Of a stretch of DNA of 64,000 nucleotides, positions 25,898 through 34,115 are shown piece by piece. The position numbers and the translations under genes were made by a program. The stretch lies in the NCBI GenBank assembly GCA_041191405.1, contig JBEEOW010000017.1, positions 1-64,000 of the forward strand, given 5' to 3'. Numbering within the stretch: the stretch's first letter is position 1; each line of letters opens with the position of its first letter. Under the pieces are notes generated by a model. It ran no database searches and was not told where the DNA came from. It saw nothing but the letters and a program-made list of their open reading frames with translations. This DNA comes from JBEEOW01 sp041191405. GTDB lineage: Bacteria; Bacteroidota; Bacteroidia; Cytophagales; UBA9547.

Positions 25898-26047
25898 AGT
25901 CAGTTCGTTGAGTTTTTTGTAGGATTCTGCAAGAATCCTCTTTTGTTTCATTAAAAATTTTAAATCAATCTGTTTGTTTTTAATCTTCTAATCTATAATC
26001 CTATGTGGCAGATAGTTGATTAATTTAAATAAGTCTAAAATAAAAAA

Positions 26048-26074
26048 AAGCGTTAAGAAAACTTCTTAACGCTT
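26048..26074 (-). terminator. Intrinsic terminator after the tRNA gene
   Basis: An 11-bp perfect stem (AAGCGTTAAGA / TCTTAACGCTT) with a 5-nt loop is followed on the minus strand by a run of U (plus-strand A run at 26043-26049). It lies just past the tRNA 3' end. Confidence 0.85.
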
Positions 26075-26078
26075 TGTG

Positions 26079-26152
26079 TAGCGAAAACGGGATTTGAACC
26101 CGTGACCTCAGGGTTATGAATCCTGCGCTCTAACCAACTGAGCTACCTCGCC
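26079..26152 (-). tRNA. tRNA-Met (anticodon CAU)
   Basis: 74 nt without an encoded CCA. The acceptor stem GGCGAGG pairs with TTTCGCT (three G-U pairs). The D-arm GCTC-AGTTGGTTA-GAGC, anticodon loop TTCATAA (CAU) and T-arm ACGGG-TTCAAAT-CCCGT are all present. The last anticodon-stem pair (31-39) is A-C. The G-C-rich initiator features are missing, so this is the elongator type. A lysidine-modified tRNA-Ile2 also has CAU, but the overall sequence fits elongator Met better. Confidence 0.93.
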
Positions 26153-26265
26153 ATTTTTGAGAACACAAAGGTAGCCTTTTTTTCTTAAAGTCAAAATATA
26201 ATTGCCAATTTTACGTTTAAAAAATCAAAAAATAAATTGATGACTCAAATTTCACTTATTTAATT

Positions 26266-26273
26266 TATATTTG
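26266..26273 (+). promoter_or_regulatory. Probable -7 promoter element of the LptF/G-family gene
   Basis: TATATTTG matches TAnnTTTG exactly, 28 bp upstream of the ATG at 26302. Confidence 0.55.
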
Positions 26274-26301
26274 GACTTCCTTTGCGATTCTCGTTTTTTT
26301 A

Positions 26302-27711
26302 ATGAAAAAGATAGATAAATTAGTATTTAAAGCATTCATCGGGCCATTTATTTTAACATTGGCTGTAGTGATATTTATACTCTTAACCCAACAAATGATT
26401 CGTTATTTCGAAGATTTTATTGGGAAAGGTCTTGGTTTTGAAGTGTATGCTGAATTATGTTACTATTTTAGTTTAACATTAACACCTATGGCTTTGCCTT
26501 TAGCAATTTTGATTGCTTCATTAATGACATATGGTAATTTAGGAGAACATTTTGAGTTGACTGCAATTAAAAGTGCAGGAATTTCTATGGTCAGAACCTT
26601 ATTGCCAATTTTTGTTTTTGTGCTATTGCTGACTTACGTAGGGTATTTGTTTAATAATATAGTAGTTCCTTATGCAAATTTAAAGGCTTATAGTTTACTG
26701 TATGATATTAGGCAACAAAAACCAAGTTTAGATTTGAAAGAAGGTGGATTTTATAATGGAATTCCTGGTTATAGTATTAAAGTTGCAAAAAAGTACCCTG
26801 ATGGGAAAACACTAAAAGGGGTAATAATATATGATCATTCTGAAGCAAGAGGCAATACTGATGTTATTCTTGCCGACTCAGGGATTATGCAAACAGTTTT
26901 ACATGACCAATATCTTGAATTAAAATTGTTTAATGGTAACCAATACAGTGAAGTTGCTAATGCAAACAATGCTCCTACAAATGAATTTATTAAAAGTAAA
27001 TTTGATAAAACCAATATCATGTTTAGTTTGGAGTCGTTTAATATGCAACGTACTGATGAAGAGTTATTTAAAACAAATAAGATAATGCTATCTGTGGATA
27101 AGCTTAAGTTTGCTGTGGATTCAATTAGAAAAGATAGAGATACTATGATTACATCATTATATCCTAACTTAAAACCATTTTTTAATTTTAACTTGAGAGA
27201 CGATAGGAAATTTGACACAACAATAACAGCAAAAGTGCCTGATTATTCAAAACTTACGCAAGAACAAAAAATTAGAATTTTGGGAAATGCTATAAATAAT
27301 GCTAGGAATGTTGCAAATTGGACCGAAAGTTTCAAGTCTAGAATTCAAACTTTGAGTAGAGATGCAAATGATTTTGATATTGAAAGAGTAAGGAAGTATT
27401 CGCAATCAATAGCAATAATTATTATGTTTTTAATTGGGGCTCCTCTAGGAGCAATTATTAAAAAAGGAGGTTTAGGTGTGCCTATATTGGTGTCTGTGAT
27501 TTTCTTTATTGTATATTTTGTGTTAATGACTTTAGGTCAAAAATACGCTAAAGAAGGAGTTTTGTCAGTATTAAATGGAATTTGGATGGCCAATTATGCA
27601 TTGCTACCCTTCGGATTGTTCTTTTTAAAACAAGCTCGAACAGATTCAAGGTTATTTGAACTTGATTATTTTTCAGTAATGTGGGATAGATTGAAATTGA
27701 AATTTAAGTAG
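26302..27711 (+). CDS. LptF/LptG-family permease
   Basis: 469 residues of the YjgP/YjgQ family, inner-membrane subunits of the lipopolysaccharide export ABC transporter LptBFG. Three membrane segments lie in residues 10-125 (KAFIGPFILTLAVVIFILL; TLTPMALPLAILIASLMTYGNL; a third near 100-120). A long periplasmic beta-jellyroll region runs from about 130 to 350, and three more segments lie in about 370-455 (IAIIIMFLIGAPLGAIIKKGGLG is characteristic). The partner permease and LptB are not in this window. It has its own promoter and appears to be a single gene. Confidence 0.92.
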   Translation: MKKIDKLVFKAFIGPFILTLAVVIFILLTQQMIRYFEDFIGKGLGFEVYAELCYYFSLTLTPMALPLAILIASLMTYGNLGEHFELTAIKSAGISMVRTLLPIFVFVLLLTYVGYLFNNIVVPYANLKAYSLLYDIRQQKPSLDLKEGGFYNGIPGYSIKVAKKYPDGKTLKGVIIYDHSEARGNTDVILADSGIMQTVLHDQYLELKLFNGNQYSEVANANNAPTNEFIKSKFDKTNIMFSLESFNMQRTDEELFKTNKIMLSVDKLKFAVDSIRKDRDTMITSLYPNLKPFFNFNLRDDRKFDTTITAKVPDYSKLTQEQKIRILGNAINNARNVANWTESFKSRIQTLSRDANDFDIERVRKYSQSIAIIIMFLIGAPLGAIIKKGGLGVPILVSVIFFIVYFVLMTLGQKYAKEGVLSVLNGIWMANYALLPFGLFFLKQARTDSRLFELDYFSVMWDRLKLKFK

Positions 27712-27753
27712 TAATAAAATTATATAAAGATTTTATTTACACAATTAATTCAT

Positions 27754-27761
27754 TATCTTTG
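27754..27761 (+). promoter_or_regulatory. Probable -7 promoter element of rpsO
   Basis: TATCTTTG matches TAnnTTTG exactly, 34 bp before the start codon at 27796. Confidence 0.6.
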
Positions 27762-27795
27762 CAAGCTAGTAAGTAGAATTACAAAATTATATAAG

Positions 27796-28071
27796 ATGTA
27801 TTTAAACAAAGAATTCAAGGAAGAGATTTTTGCAAAAAACAGTCCAGCTAAATCTAAAACTGACACTGGTTCTGTAGAATCTCAAGTGGCATTGTTTACT
27901 GCTCGTATTAATCATTTAAATGAGCATTTAAAACAAAACCACAAAGACTATTCTACCCGTCTTGGCTTATTAAAGCTAGTGGGCAAGAGAAGAAGCCTAT
28001 TAGATTATCTTAATAGAAAAGATGTGGCGAGATACAGAGCATTAATTGCTGAGTTGGGTATTAGAAAATAA
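27796..28071 (+). CDS. rpsO: 30S ribosomal protein S15
   Basis: 91 residues, close to the usual 88-89. It binds the central domain of 16S rRNA early in small-subunit assembly. Conserved blocks are DTGSVESQVALFTARINHLNEHLK and DYSTRLGLLKLVGKRRSLLDYLNRKD. It is followed by a terminator and then pnp, the same rpsO-pnp order found in many bacteria. Confidence 0.99.
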   Translation: MYLNKEFKEEIFAKNSPAKSKTDTGSVESQVALFTARINHLNEHLKQNHKDYSTRLGLLKLVGKRRSLLDYLNRKDVARYRALIAELGIRK

Positions 28072-28093
28072 TATTTCTATCCAATATAAAAGG

Positions 28094-28134
28094 ACAAAAG
28101 GGGATTCTGCAAAGAGTTCCCTTTTGTTTCTTTT
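28094..28134 (+). terminator. Terminator-like hairpin between rpsO and pnp
   Basis: 11-bp arms ACAAAAGGGGA and TTCCCTTTTGT with one wobble pair and a 12-nt loop, followed by TTCTTTTA. It may limit read-through from rpsO into pnp; such hairpins in rpsO-pnp spacers are also RNase processing sites in other bacteria. Confidence 0.7.
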
Positions 28135-28190
28135 ATCAAGTATTGAAAAAAGCCTTTTAGATTGATTCATTTCCAATTAAAAAATATTTT

Positions 28191-30392
28191 ATGCTCCGTA
28201 ACGTAGTAACGAAATCGTTAACACTTAATGATGGGAGAACAATAACACTTGAAACAGGAAAGTTGGCAAAACAAGCTGATGGTTCAGTTGTTCTTCGTTG
28301 TGGAAACACAATGTTGCTTGCAACTATAGTTTCAAATGTAGATGCTAAAGAAGGTATAGATTTCTTGCCTCTTTCTGTTGATTATCAAGAAAAGTTTGCA
28401 TCTGCAGGTCGTATACCTGGAGGATTCCTTCGTCGTGAAGGCAAATTAAGCGATCACGAGGTTCTTGTTTCTCGTTTAGTTGACCGTGCACTTCGTCCAC
28501 TTTTCCCTGAAGATTATCACTCTGATACTCAGGTGATAATTACTTTAATTTCTGCTGATGCAGAAGTTTTACCTGATGCTTTGGCTGCATTGGCAGCATC
28601 TGCTGCAATTGCAGTTTCTGATATTCCTTTTAATGGTCCAATTTCAGAAGTTAGAGTTGGTAAGTTAGATGGTAAATTAATCATTAACCCAACATCTTCT
28701 CAATTAAAAGATTCTACTATTGATATGATTATTGCAGCTTCGGCTGACAATATTTTGATGGTTGAAGGTGAAATGAAAGAAGTTGCAGAAGAGGAAATGA
28801 TTGAAGTTATAGCATTCGCTCATGAAGCAATCAGAGAGCAAATCAAACTTCAAATCGAACTGGCTGAAGCTGTAGGCGTGAAAGAAAAACGCACTTACTG
28901 TCATGAAACAAATGATGAAGAACTTAGAGAGTTCATCAATAAAGAGTTTTATGATAAAGTGTTGGCAGCTGCTCGTTTGTGTCACAACGACAAAAACTTA
29001 AGAAAAGAAGTATTAAATGCTCCGTTTAAAGAATATGTAGCTTCTTTACCAGAAGATCATACTGTTAATTTAGACTTAGCTAAAAAATATTATGGCGACG
29101 TAATTTATGAAGCATCAAGAAACTTGGTGTTAGAATATGGCGTTCGTTTAGATGGTAGAAAAACTGAAGAAATTCGTCAGATTACTTCTGAGGTTGATTA
29201 TTTACCTTCTCCACATGGTTCAGCTTTATTTACAAGAGGCGAAACTCAGTCTCTAACTACTGTTACTTTAGGTACTAAGTTAGATGAACAAATGATTGAT
29301 TCTGCAATGTTTAATGGAACAAGTAATTTCATTTTACATTACAATTTCCCATCATTTAGTACAGGAGAAATAAAACCAAATCGTGGTCCAGGTCGTAGAG
29401 AGGTAGGGCATGGTAACCTAGCTTTACGTGGATTAAAAAATGTATTGCCAACAGGCGATGACAATCCATATACAATTCGTGTTGTTTCTGATATTTTAGA
29501 GTCGAATGGTTCGTCGTCAATGGCAACTGTTTGTGCAGGAACGCTTGCATTAATGGATGCTGGTGTTAAAATTAAAGCACCAGTTTCAGGAATTGCAATG
29601 GGATTAATCCTAAATGAAAAAACAGGTAAATATGCAATTCTTTCAGATATCTTAGGTGATGAAGATCATTTAGGTGACATGGACTTTAAAGTTGTTGGTA
29701 CTGCTAATGGTATTACAGCTTGTCAAATGGATATCAAAATCAATGGTTTATCATTTGAAGTTTTAAAAGAAGCTTTACACCAAGCAAAACGTGGTCGTTT
29801 ACACATCTTAAATGAGATGGCTAAAACTATCACTGAGCCAAGAGAAGACATGAAAGCGCATGCTCCACGTTCAATTAAATTGAGAGTTGAGAAAGAGTTT
29901 ATTGGTGCTATCATTGGGCCTGGAGGTAAAATTATTCAAGATATTCAAAAAACTACAGGAGCAACTGTTGTTATAGAAGAAATTGATAACGTAGGTGTTG
30001 TAAGTATTTTTGCTACAAGCAAAGATGCGATGAATGCAGCAGTGAAACGTATCAAAGATATTGTAGCAATTCCTGAAGTTGGCGAAACTTACGAAGGTGT
30101 AGTTAAAGCTATTCAAGCATTTGGCGCATTTGTTGAGTTTATGCCTGGAAAAGATGGTTTATTACATATCTCAGAAATTAAATGGGAAAGACTTGATTCT
30201 ATGGAAGGTGTACTTGAAATAGGAGAAAAAGTTAAAGTTCAGTTAGTTGAGATAGATAAAAAAACGGGTAAATATCGTTTATCAAGAAAAGTTTTGTTGC
30301 CACGTCCTGAAAAACCAGCATCGGCAGAAAAAACAAGTACTGACGAACAAGCTGCACCTGCAGCAAGCAAATTTACAAGACAAAATCCTTAA
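28191..30392 (+). CDS. pnp: Polyribonucleotide nucleotidyltransferase (PNPase)
   Basis: 733 residues. Phosphorolytic 3'-5' exoribonuclease of mRNA turnover. Two RNase PH domains surround a helical domain: the first has FLPLSVDYQEKFASAGRIPGGFLRREGK, the second has VLEYGVRLDGRKTEEIRQI, GETQSLTTVTLGTK and SDILGDEDHLGDMDFKV. A KH domain follows at about 565-625 (EFIGAIIGPGGKIIQDIQ), then an S1 domain at about 635-705 (GVVKAIQAFGAFVEFMPGKDGLLHISEI). The start codon at 28191 begins directly with the conserved N-terminus. It lies between rpsO and rpoD. Confidence 0.99.
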   Translation: MLRNVVTKSLTLNDGRTITLETGKLAKQADGSVVLRCGNTMLLATIVSNVDAKEGIDFLPLSVDYQEKFASAGRIPGGFLRREGKLSDHEVLVSRLVDRALRPLFPEDYHSDTQVIITLISADAEVLPDALAALAASAAIAVSDIPFNGPISEVRVGKLDGKLIINPTSSQLKDSTIDMIIAASADNILMVEGEMKEVAEEEMIEVIAFAHEAIREQIKLQIELAEAVGVKEKRTYCHETNDEELREFINKEFYDKVLAAARLCHNDKNLRKEVLNAPFKEYVASLPEDHTVNLDLAKKYYGDVIYEASRNLVLEYGVRLDGRKTEEIRQITSEVDYLPSPHGSALFTRGETQSLTTVTLGTKLDEQMIDSAMFNGTSNFILHYNFPSFSTGEIKPNRGPGRREVGHGNLALRGLKNVLPTGDDNPYTIRVVSDILESNGSSSMATVCAGTLALMDAGVKIKAPVSGIAMGLILNEKTGKYAILSDILGDEDHLGDMDFKVVGTANGITACQMDIKINGLSFEVLKEALHQAKRGRLHILNEMAKTITEPREDMKAHAPRSIKLRVEKEFIGAIIGPGGKIIQDIQKTTGATVVIEEIDNVGVVSIFATSKDAMNAAVKRIKDIVAIPEVGETYEGVVKAIQAFGAFVEFMPGKDGLLHISEIKWERLDSMEGVLEIGEKVKVQLVEIDKKTGKYRLSRKVLLPRPEKPASAEKTSTDEQAAPAASKFTRQNP

Positions 30393-30422
30393 TACTTTTT
30401 ATTACAAGTATTACAAAAATAA

Positions 30423-31286
30423 ATGAGGCAGCTTAAGATAAGTAAACAAATTACCAACCGTGAGAGTCAATCGCTTGACAAATACTTACAGGAAATTGGT
30501 AAAGTAGATTTGTTAACACCTGATGAAGAGGTAGATTTAGCAAAACGAATAAGAGATGGGGACCAGTTGGCTTTAGAGAAGTTGACCAAAGCCAATTTAA
30601 GATTCGTGGTTTCTGTAGCTAAACAGTACCAAAATCAAGGTTTATCTCTAGGTGATTTAATTAATGAAGGAAACTTGGGTTTGATTAAAGCAGCTCAACG
30701 TTTTGACGAAACTCGTGGTTTTAAGTTTATTTCTTATGCCGTTTGGTGGATTCGTCAGTCTATTCTTCAAGCTTTAGCAGAGCAATCTCGTATTGTACGT
30801 CTGCCATTGAATAGAGTAGGTTCTTTAAATAAAATCTCTAAAACTTTCTCAGAACTAGAGCAAAAATTCGAGCGTGAACCATCACCAGACGAGCTTGCTG
30901 AAGTACTTGAAGTATCAACTGCAGAAGTTGTAGATACTTTGAAAATCTCAGGCCGTCATGTATCAATGGATGCTCCATTTGTTCAAGGTGAAGAAAACAG
31001 TTTGTTAGATGTTCTTGAAAACGATAGTGAAGATAAACCTGATTCAGCATTAATTAACGACTCATTACGTCGTGAGGTGCAAAGAGCTTTATCTACATTA
31101 ACACCAAGAGAGGCAGATGTAATTACATATTACTTTGGTTTGAATGGAGAGCATTCAATGACATTAGAAGAGATTGGAGAGAAATTTAATTTAACTCGTG
31201 AGCGTGTACGTCAGATAAAAGAAAAAGCTATTCGTCGTTTACGTCATACAAGTAGAAGCAAAGCATTAAAAGCTTACTTAGGTTAA
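30423..31286 (+). CDS. rpoD: Primary RNA polymerase sigma factor RpoD
   Basis: 287 residues. Short primary sigma factor typical of Bacteroidota, without region 1.1. Region 1.2 is SLDKYLQEIGKVDLLTPDEE. Region 2 runs through ANLRFVVSVAKQYQNQGLSLGD, LINEGNLGLIKAAQRFDETRG and FKFISYAVWWIRQSILQALAE. Region 3 follows, and region 4 contains TLEEIGEKFNLTRERVRQIKEKAIRRLRH. It directs transcription from the TAnnTTTG promoters seen in this window. It begins 30 bp after pnp and ends before a strong terminator. Confidence 0.98.
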   Translation: MRQLKISKQITNRESQSLDKYLQEIGKVDLLTPDEEVDLAKRIRDGDQLALEKLTKANLRFVVSVAKQYQNQGLSLGDLINEGNLGLIKAAQRFDETRGFKFISYAVWWIRQSILQALAEQSRIVRLPLNRVGSLNKISKTFSELEQKFEREPSPDELAEVLEVSTAEVVDTLKISGRHVSMDAPFVQGEENSLLDVLENDSEDKPDSALINDSLRREVQRALSTLTPREADVITYYFGLNGEHSMTLEEIGEKFNLTRERVRQIKEKAIRRLRHTSRSKALKAYLG

Positions 31287-31311
31287 TATCTAAGTGTTTT
31301 TGAAAATACAA

Positions 31312-31346
31312 AAGGCTTCTCAATCCATATTGAGAAGCCTTTTTTA
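31312..31346 (+). terminator. Intrinsic terminator after rpoD
   Basis: A perfect 14-bp stem (AAAGGCTTCTCAAT / ATTGAGAAGCCTTT), loop CCAT, followed by TTTTT. Confidence 0.95.
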
Positions 31347-31478
31347 ATGAAATTCTAAGTCATTTTATTAAAATTGTTAAAGGTTGAAAATTTTCAAAAA
31401 TAAATTTTCCAAACTACTTTATAAACTTTAAAAAAATGATTTAATTGCTAATCAAAACTGAAAAACTCGTCGGAAGTT

Positions 31479-31790
31479 ATGAGCGATTTAAAAGATGATT
31501 TCGAATTAGAAGATTCGGCCTTATATGCAAATTATGATGCATTTAAAACCTTAGTAGATGCTGGATTAACAAGAGCTGAAGCTCTTGAAAGAGTTGGTTT
31601 AACCGCAGCTGAGCTTAAAGAATTAGAAGATGAAGAAGCTTCTCTTGAATTTCAAGATGAATTTAAAGATGAAGTTTGGGAGGATGGAGATGATTTTGAT
31701 GATGAGTGGGGATCGGAAGGTGAAGACGAGTTTGGAGAAGATGACGAATTTGGTGGTAGCGGCGGAGGTGGCTACGACGATTTTGATTAA
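31479..31790 (+). CDS. Small highly acidic protein with a helical N-terminal domain
   Basis: 103 residues, cytoplasmic. The N-terminal half (about 1-55) is helical and contains AFKTLVDAGLTRAEALERVGLTAAELKELEDEE, which looks like a helix-turn-helix or UBA-sized bundle. The second half is almost entirely Asp, Glu, Gly, Phe and Trp, ending in a GSGGGGYDDFD tail. I do not recognise a named family. The gene sits between rpoD and greA, so a role linked to transcription is conceivable but only inferred from position. Confidence 0.75.
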   Translation: MSDLKDDFELEDSALYANYDAFKTLVDAGLTRAEALERVGLTAAELKELEDEEASLEFQDEFKDEVWEDGDDFDDEWGSEGEDEFGEDDEFGGSGGGGYDDFD

Positions 31791-31819
31791 TTCTGATTAG
31801 TATTTTGCAATCAAAGTAT

Positions 31820-31827
31820 TATCTTTG
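31820..31827 (+). promoter_or_regulatory. greA: Probable -7 promoter element upstream of greA
   Basis: TATCTTTG matches TAnnTTTG exactly. Transcription would start near 31834, giving a leader of about 90 nt before greA that contains the terminator-like hairpin at 31862-31890. Confidence 0.5.
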
Positions 31828-31861
31828 TAAAAGCAAACAAAAATATATTATAGAATTATAG

Positions 31862-31890
31862 AAAACGGTTAAAACTTAACCGTTTTTTTT
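31862..31890 (+). terminator. Intrinsic terminator or attenuator in the greA leader
   Basis: A 10-bp perfect stem AAACGGTTAA / TTAACCGTTT with loop AAC is followed by an unbroken run of T to 31890. It lies 72 bp after the acidic-protein stop and 35 bp before greA, downstream of a candidate greA promoter. Confidence 0.85.
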
Positions 31891-31924
31891 ATTGTGCTGA
31901 CATTAAATAAATTATAAGAATATT

Positions 31925-32407
31925 ATGGCAAAGTTTACCTATTACACAGAAGAAGGATTGGCTAAGTTAAAAGAAAAATTACATCATTTAACTACCAAAG
32001 GGAGGTCAGATATGGCAAAACAAATTGCTGAAGCTCGTGATAAAGGTGATTTAAGTGAAAATGCAGAATACGATGCTGCTAAAGATGCGCAAGGCTTATT
32101 AGAGTTAGAGATTTCAAAATTAAATGAAGTTATTGCTAATGCTAGAGTAATAAATGAAGCTGAAATTGATACATCTAAAGTTTCAATTCTTTCAAAAGTA
32201 AAGATTAAAAATATTGCAAACGGCGCTACTGTAGTTTATTCACTTGTTGCTGAAGAAGAAGCTGATTTAAAACAAAATAAAATATCTGTTAAATCTCCAT
32301 TCGGACAAGGTTTACTTGGTAAAAAAGTTGGAGAAACAGCTGAAATTAAAGCTCCTGCTGGCGTTGTTAAATTCGAAATTCTTGAGATTAGCTTGATGTC
32401 TAACTAG
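31925..32407 (+). CDS. greA: Transcription elongation factor GreA
   Basis: 160 residues. Rescues backtracked RNA polymerase by stimulating transcript cleavage in the active site. The N-terminal coiled coil (1-75) carries the acidic tip motif GDLSENAEYDAAKDAQ, and the C-terminal FKBP-like domain (about 80-158) includes SILSKVKIKNIANGATVVYSL and ISVKSPFGQGLLGKKVGE. A hairpin with a T run precedes it, suggesting control by premature termination. Confidence 0.98.
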   Translation: MAKFTYYTEEGLAKLKEKLHHLTTKGRSDMAKQIAEARDKGDLSENAEYDAAKDAQGLLELEISKLNEVIANARVINEAEIDTSKVSILSKVKIKNIANGATVVYSLVAEEEADLKQNKISVKSPFGQGLLGKKVGETAEIKAPAGVVKFEILEISLMSN

Positions 32408-32444
32408 TTCAGTGTTTAGTGTTCAGAGTTTTTCAAAAAAATAT

Positions 32445-32491
32445 AACTATTAACTCTTAACCCTAAATTCTTAACCCTAAACTCTTAACTT
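32445..32491. repeat. Period-7 intergenic repeat (site 6)
   Basis: Six exact 7-bp steps: AACTATT, AACTCTT, AACCCTA, AATTCTT, AACCCTA, AACTCTT, then AACTT. It ends 4 bp before the HIT gene start. A related fragment lies at 32409-32430. Confidence 0.75.
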
Positions 32492-32494
32492 AAA

Positions 32495-32887
32495 ATGTCT
32501 TCTATATTTTCTAAAATTATTGCTGGAGAAATTCCTTGTTATAAAGTTGCTGAAAATGATAACTTTATTGCTTTTTTAGATGTAATGCCATTAGTACCTG
32601 GGCATGTTTTGGTAGTACCTAAAAAAGAAGTAGATTATATTTTTGATTTAGATTCAGAAACGTATCAAGGTTTATGGAATTTTGCTCATACTGTGTCGCA
32701 TGCAGTAAAAAAAGCAATTCCATGTAAAAGAGTAGGGGTAGCAGTAATTGGCTTAGAAGTGCCTCATACACATATTCATTTAGTACCTTTGAATGGGATT
32801 GATGATATAAATTTTACCAGACCTAAATTAAAGTTAAGTCCGGAGGAAATGAATAAAACCCTTGAAAAAATAAAAGCTTGTTTATAA
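32495..32887 (+). CDS. HIT-family nucleotide hydrolase
   Basis: 130 residues, cytoplasmic. Histidine-triad protein of the Hint/HinT branch, which hydrolyses AMP conjugates such as adenosine phosphoramidates. The N-terminal FSKIIAGEIPCYKVAENDNFIAFLDVMPLVPGHVLVVPKKEVD is characteristic, and the triad is visible as HTHIHLVPL (about residues 90-98), with the middle histidine as nucleophile. The stop codon lies within the loop of the terminator hairpin that follows. Confidence 0.95.
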   Translation: MSSIFSKIIAGEIPCYKVAENDNFIAFLDVMPLVPGHVLVVPKKEVDYIFDLDSETYQGLWNFAHTVSHAVKKAIPCKRVGVAVIGLEVPHTHIHLVPLNGIDDINFTRPKLKLSPEEMNKTLEKIKACL

Positions 32888-32898
32888 AACAAGCTTTT
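32872..32898 (+). terminator. Intrinsic terminator overlapping the HIT stop codon
   Basis: 12-bp perfect arms AAAAGCTTGTTT and AAACAAGCTTTT flank an ATA loop, followed by ATTTTTAT. The last codons of the HIT gene (KACL, stop) form the left arm and loop. Confidence 0.9.
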
Positions 32899-32974
32899 AT
32901 TTTTATAATATCTAGTATTCGGTATTTAAATTTTATTTTTTTAATTTATATTGTATAAAAATTACTTGGTTATA

Positions 32975-33529
32975 ATGGAAGATATTATTTTAGACGAAAT
33001 TCCAAATGAAAAACAAATGGAGTATGCAGGTTTTTGGGTAAGAATATTAGCTATGATTGCTGATTTTTTTATTCTTCTTGCAATAATGTTTATGCTATCT
33101 ATACTTTTTTTATTTTTCGGGCTGACTTCTGTTCCGTTAAAAGAGGTATTTAGTGGGTATGCTAGTTTTTTGAAATTTATGTCATTGTCTTCTTTAGGGA
33201 TATTTGGGAATATTTTATCAGTTGTTTTTACAATTACAATTGCTACAATGTTTGATATTTCAAAATGGCATGGTACTCCAGGTAAACATTTTTGTGGTGT
33301 TCAAATAACTGAAATAAAATCCAATGAACCAATATCATTGAATACTTCTATATTAAGGAACGTAATAAAAAATAGTTCATCAATTTTAGCTCTTGTTCCT
33401 GTATTTGGTGCATTAAGTGGTTTAGCAGGAATAGTTTTGTTTTTTGGTTTTTTTGCTTGTGCATTTACTTCTAAAAAACAAGCTCTTCATGATATTTTGG
33501 CAGGAACAACGGTAACTTATAGATATTAA
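32975..33529 (+). CDS. RDD-family membrane protein
   Basis: 184 residues from the ATG at 32975; a TTG further upstream at 32951 is less likely. The RDD hallmark is present as YAGFWVRILAMIADFFILLAIMF (Arg-x(n)-Asp-x-x-Asp type helix). Further membrane segments lie around 60-90 and 130-165, and DISKWHGTPGKHFCGVQITE matches the usual region between helices. The function is unknown; members of the family are small integral membrane proteins. The last 4 bp overlap the convergent next gene. Confidence 0.88.
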   Translation: MEDIILDEIPNEKQMEYAGFWVRILAMIADFFILLAIMFMLSILFLFFGLTSVPLKEVFSGYASFLKFMSLSSLGIFGNILSVVFTITIATMFDISKWHGTPGKHFCGVQITEIKSNEPISLNTSILRNVIKNSSSILALVPVFGALSGLAGIVLFFGFFACAFTSKKQALHDILAGTTVTYRY

Positions 33530-34020
33530 AGTTTTAGATACGAATAGATGTCAAAATCATTTAACAAGATGTTGATATCTATATTTTTAGTGATTACTTC
33601 AGTATTGGGTCCGTAATGTTTATTTGCTATTTGTGTCAAATAGATGAAATTACCTAATATTTCAAATTTGAAATCTGTATCATAAATATTATTTCCTCCA
33701 CCCCAATTTGTAGAAATTGAAAATCCGTTTTGAGTTTCAATTATTTTTGAAATTGAAAAATTTTTAACTTCTATATCTGCAATAGGAAGTTTTATTGAGT
33801 TGATAATTTTATTTTCTTGGAGAATAATTATTTGGCTTGTGAGTATAGAATCATTAGTATATTTGGAATATAGTATTGTAGTTTTTGGGTAAGCGATATT
33901 TGAACTTTTTAAAGTTAAATATGAAATAGTATCAGTTTTAAATATAGTTGTTTGTCCTTTACATAAAAGAGAAGCGAATATAGATATCGCTAGGAAAATA
34001 GCTTTATTTAATTTTTTCAT
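33526..34020 (-). CDS. Hypothetical exported protein, 164 aa
   Basis: Not recognised. The N-terminus MKKLNKAIFLAISIFASLLCKGQ is a signal peptide; the LLC could also be a weak lipobox. The mature part is rich in Ile, Asn, Thr and Ser with beta-strand character and no catalytic motif. It is convergent with the RDD gene and lies downstream of the PorE-like gene, separated from it by a strong terminator, so it is probably transcribed on its own. Confidence 0.65.
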   Translation of the reverse strand: MKKLNKAIFLAISIFASLLCKGQTTIFKTDTISYLTLKSSNIAYPKTTILYSKYTNDSILTSQIIILQENKIINSIKLPIADIEVKNFSISKIIETQNGFSISTNWGGGNNIYDTDFKFEILGNFIYLTQIANKHYGPNTEVITKNIDINILLNDFDIYSYLKL

Positions 34021-34063
34021 ATCAAATTATGAATTGATAGTTTTTGTTGTTTATTTAAACCAA

Positions 34064-34091
34064 AAAAAGCTTGTCCTAGAACAAGCTTTTT
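34064..34091 (-). terminator. Intrinsic terminator of the PorE-like gene
   Basis: 11-bp perfect arms AAAAAGCTTGT and ACAAGCTTTTT, loop CCTAGA. A/T tails on both sides make it usable in either direction; on the minus strand it ends the 36050-34116 transcript. Confidence 0.9.
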
Positions 34092-34115
34092 AATAATGAT
34101 ATTATGATTTGAATA

